From Rathayibacter sp. VKM Ac-2879 (lineage in GTDB: Bacteria > Actinomycetota > Actinomycetes > Actinomycetales > Microbacteriaceae), in contig NZ_JADKSO010000001.1 in the NCBI RefSeq assembly GCF_015351245.1, positions 496,001 through 560,000 of the forward strand: a DNA stretch of 64,000 nt. The letters are read 5' to 3'. Under the pieces are notes generated by a model. That model did not search any database, had not been told where the DNA came from, and saw nothing but the letters and a program-made list of their open reading frames with translations. The position numbers were made by a program, and so were the translations under genes. This document shows positions 62,976-64,000 of this stretch, piece after piece. The first letter of the stretch is position 1. Every line of letters begins with the position of its first letter.

Positions 62976-64000
62976 ATGGGTGCTTTTCGACGATGGGTGT
63001 TTCCGATCGTCTGGATGGTGATCATCGGTGCGGCGAGCATCGCGCTGGTCAAGATCGCCTTCTTCCCCGACCGCGCCACGGAGGCCGATCCGGCGTTCCC
63101 CACCGGCGAGATCACCGAGCCGACGATCGTCGTCGGCCGCGGCACGGTGACCAACGACCTCACCCTCCAGGGCACCGTCGCGGCCGACCCGGCCGTTCCG
63201 GTGAAGGCGACGGCGGCGGGAACGGTCGACGACGTCTACGCCGAGCAGGGCGCCGCCGTCGCCACGGGCGACCTCCTCTACGACATCCGCGTCGAGACGC
63301 AACGCGACCCCGTCGCGACCACGGGCGCCGACGGAGTCGTCACCACGGCCCAGCCCGAACCCACCGTGCGCTTCGAGCGGGTCTACGCGCCCAGCGCGGG
63401 CATCCTCAGCGCTCTCGGCGTCATCCACGACCAGGCCGTGACGGTGGGAGAGGTCACCGGCCAGGTCGCTCCTCCGACATTCGCGGTGACGGGCTCGATC
63501 GAGGCCGACAAGCTCTATCGCATCCAGAACCGGCCGACGGAGGCACAGGTCGCCATCACGGGCGGCCCCGCGCCCTTCACCTGCACCGGCCTGACCATCT
63601 CGACGCCGCTCGCCGGCGAGGGCTCGTCGGGAGGCACGAGCACCGGCTCCGACGCCTCAGGCGGTGTCTCGGGCGGCTCGAGCGGCTCGAACACGACCTT
63701 CCGCTGCCAGGTGCCGGACGGCGTGACGGTGTTCCCCGGGCTGGCCTCCACGGTGACCCTCGCGGGAGGCAGGGCCGAGAACGTCCTCGTCGTGCCGACG
63801 ACGGCGGTCGAGGGCGCGGCCCAATCGGGAGTCGTCTACCGCCGCGGTGCCGACGGCGCCGACGAAGAGGTGCCTGTCACCCTCGGCCTCACCGATGGCA
63901 CGAACGTGGAAGTCACCGGAGGCCTGGATGAGGGCGCAGAGCTGCTTCAGTTCGTCCCCGGAGCCAGCGCCACCCCGGCGGACGGCCAGGGGGAAGGCTG
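62976..64000 (+). CDS. HlyD/MacA-like membrane-fusion (adaptor) protein, partial
   Basis: At least 341 residues, running off the right edge. An N-terminal signal-anchor (RWVFPIVWMVIIGAASIALV) is followed by an exported region with lipoyl-like halves: VPVKATAAGTVDDVYAEQGA AVATGDLLYDIRV and RVYAPSAGILSALGVIHDQA VTVGEV, then beta-barrel and a Ser/Gly-rich insert (~215-240), then NVLVVPTTAVEGAAQSGVVY. Two cysteines (TCTGL, FRCQV) may pair. Such adaptors usually act with a MacB-type ABC transporter, expected just beyond the window. The start ATG at 62976 has only weak AGGG upstream. Confidence 0.8.
   Translation, partial: MGAFRRWVFPIVWMVIIGAASIALVKIAFFPDRATEADPAFPTGEITEPTIVVGRGTVTNDLTLQGTVAADPAVPVKATAAGTVDDVYAEQGAAVATGDLLYDIRVETQRDPVATTGADGVVTTAQPEPTVRFERVYAPSAGILSALGVIHDQAVTVGEVTGQVAPPTFAVTGSIEADKLYRIQNRPTEAQVAITGGPAPFTCTGLTISTPLAGEGSSGGTSTGSDASGGVSGGSSGSNTTFRCQVPDGVTVFPGLASTVTLAGGRAENVLVVPTTAVEGAAQSGVVYRRGADGADEEVPVTLGLTDGTNVEVTGGLDEGAELLQFVPGASATPADGQGEG

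Overview
The window is high-GC DNA from an actinobacterium, most likely a pigmented member of the Microbacteriaceae (Rathayibacter/Clavibacter/Leifsonia-like; I cannot fix the genus). The evidence is a C50-carotenoid cluster of the crtE-crtB-crtI-crtYe-crtYf-crtEb type, a coproporphyrin-dependent haem cluster (hemQ, actinobacterial [2Fe-2S] ferrochelatase, hemY), a dnaK-grpE-dnaJ-hspR operon with HAIR operators, an MptB-like mannosyltransferase, and many GTG starts. At least 17 genes carry a TANNNT hexamer 6-7 nt before the start codon, the mark of leaderless transcription.

Layout. 1-7.4 kb is an accessory, partly decayed segment. It holds the N-terminus of an AI-2E family permease, two pieces of a broken CPA1 Na+/H+ antiporter lying about 6 kb apart on the same strand, remnants of a FetB-like permease and of a VOC protein, two COG4705-type membrane proteins, a DUF2231 membrane protein, and an OmpR/histidine-kinase pair followed by an overlapping 44-aa membrane protein. 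7.4-17 kb holds a GH13 amylase-like enzyme, HU, a CopD/CtaG-type copper/oxidase-assembly membrane protein, a Pif1-like helicase, an iron-box-preceded haem oxygenase lacking its usual haem ligand, small membrane proteins, a DinB protein, a dienelactone-hydrolase-like protein without its nucleophile, and tRNA-Gly(CCC). 17-23.6 kb is dcd, idi and the carotenoid genes; crtB and crtI are one continuous 844-aa reading frame. 24-30 kb holds an MFS gene broken by an in-frame stop and the heat-shock operon. 30-34.9 kb holds a mannosyltransferase, VOC and NUDIX proteins, glyS and a GNAT enzyme.

34.9-47.6 kb is the haem block: hemA (minus), then hemE, hemY, three small membrane-associated proteins, hemQ, hemH, hemC, hemD, hemB, hemL (plus). 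Between hemD and hemB an AbiEi/DUF559-like gene on the opposite strand is bracketed by two copies of a long palindromic repeat; a third copy lies at 50.3 kb. 47.6-64 kb holds a DHA2 MFS pump, a DksA-type zinc finger protein, an acrylyl-CoA-reductase-like oxidoreductase, a PEP-mutase-family remnant, trhO, YitT, a PEBP protein, pfkA, a Tat-exported ferritin-like protein, a DNA glycosylase, PutA, MarR, VOC and YdeI/OmpD-associated-like proteins, and the start of an HlyD/MacA-like adaptor that runs off the right edge.

The strongest items for follow-up are the CrtB-CrtI fusion, the palindromic repeat family and the gene it brackets, the two-component/COG4705 membrane module inside a broken antiporter locus, and enzymes that have lost key catalytic residues (haem oxygenase, dienelactone hydrolase).
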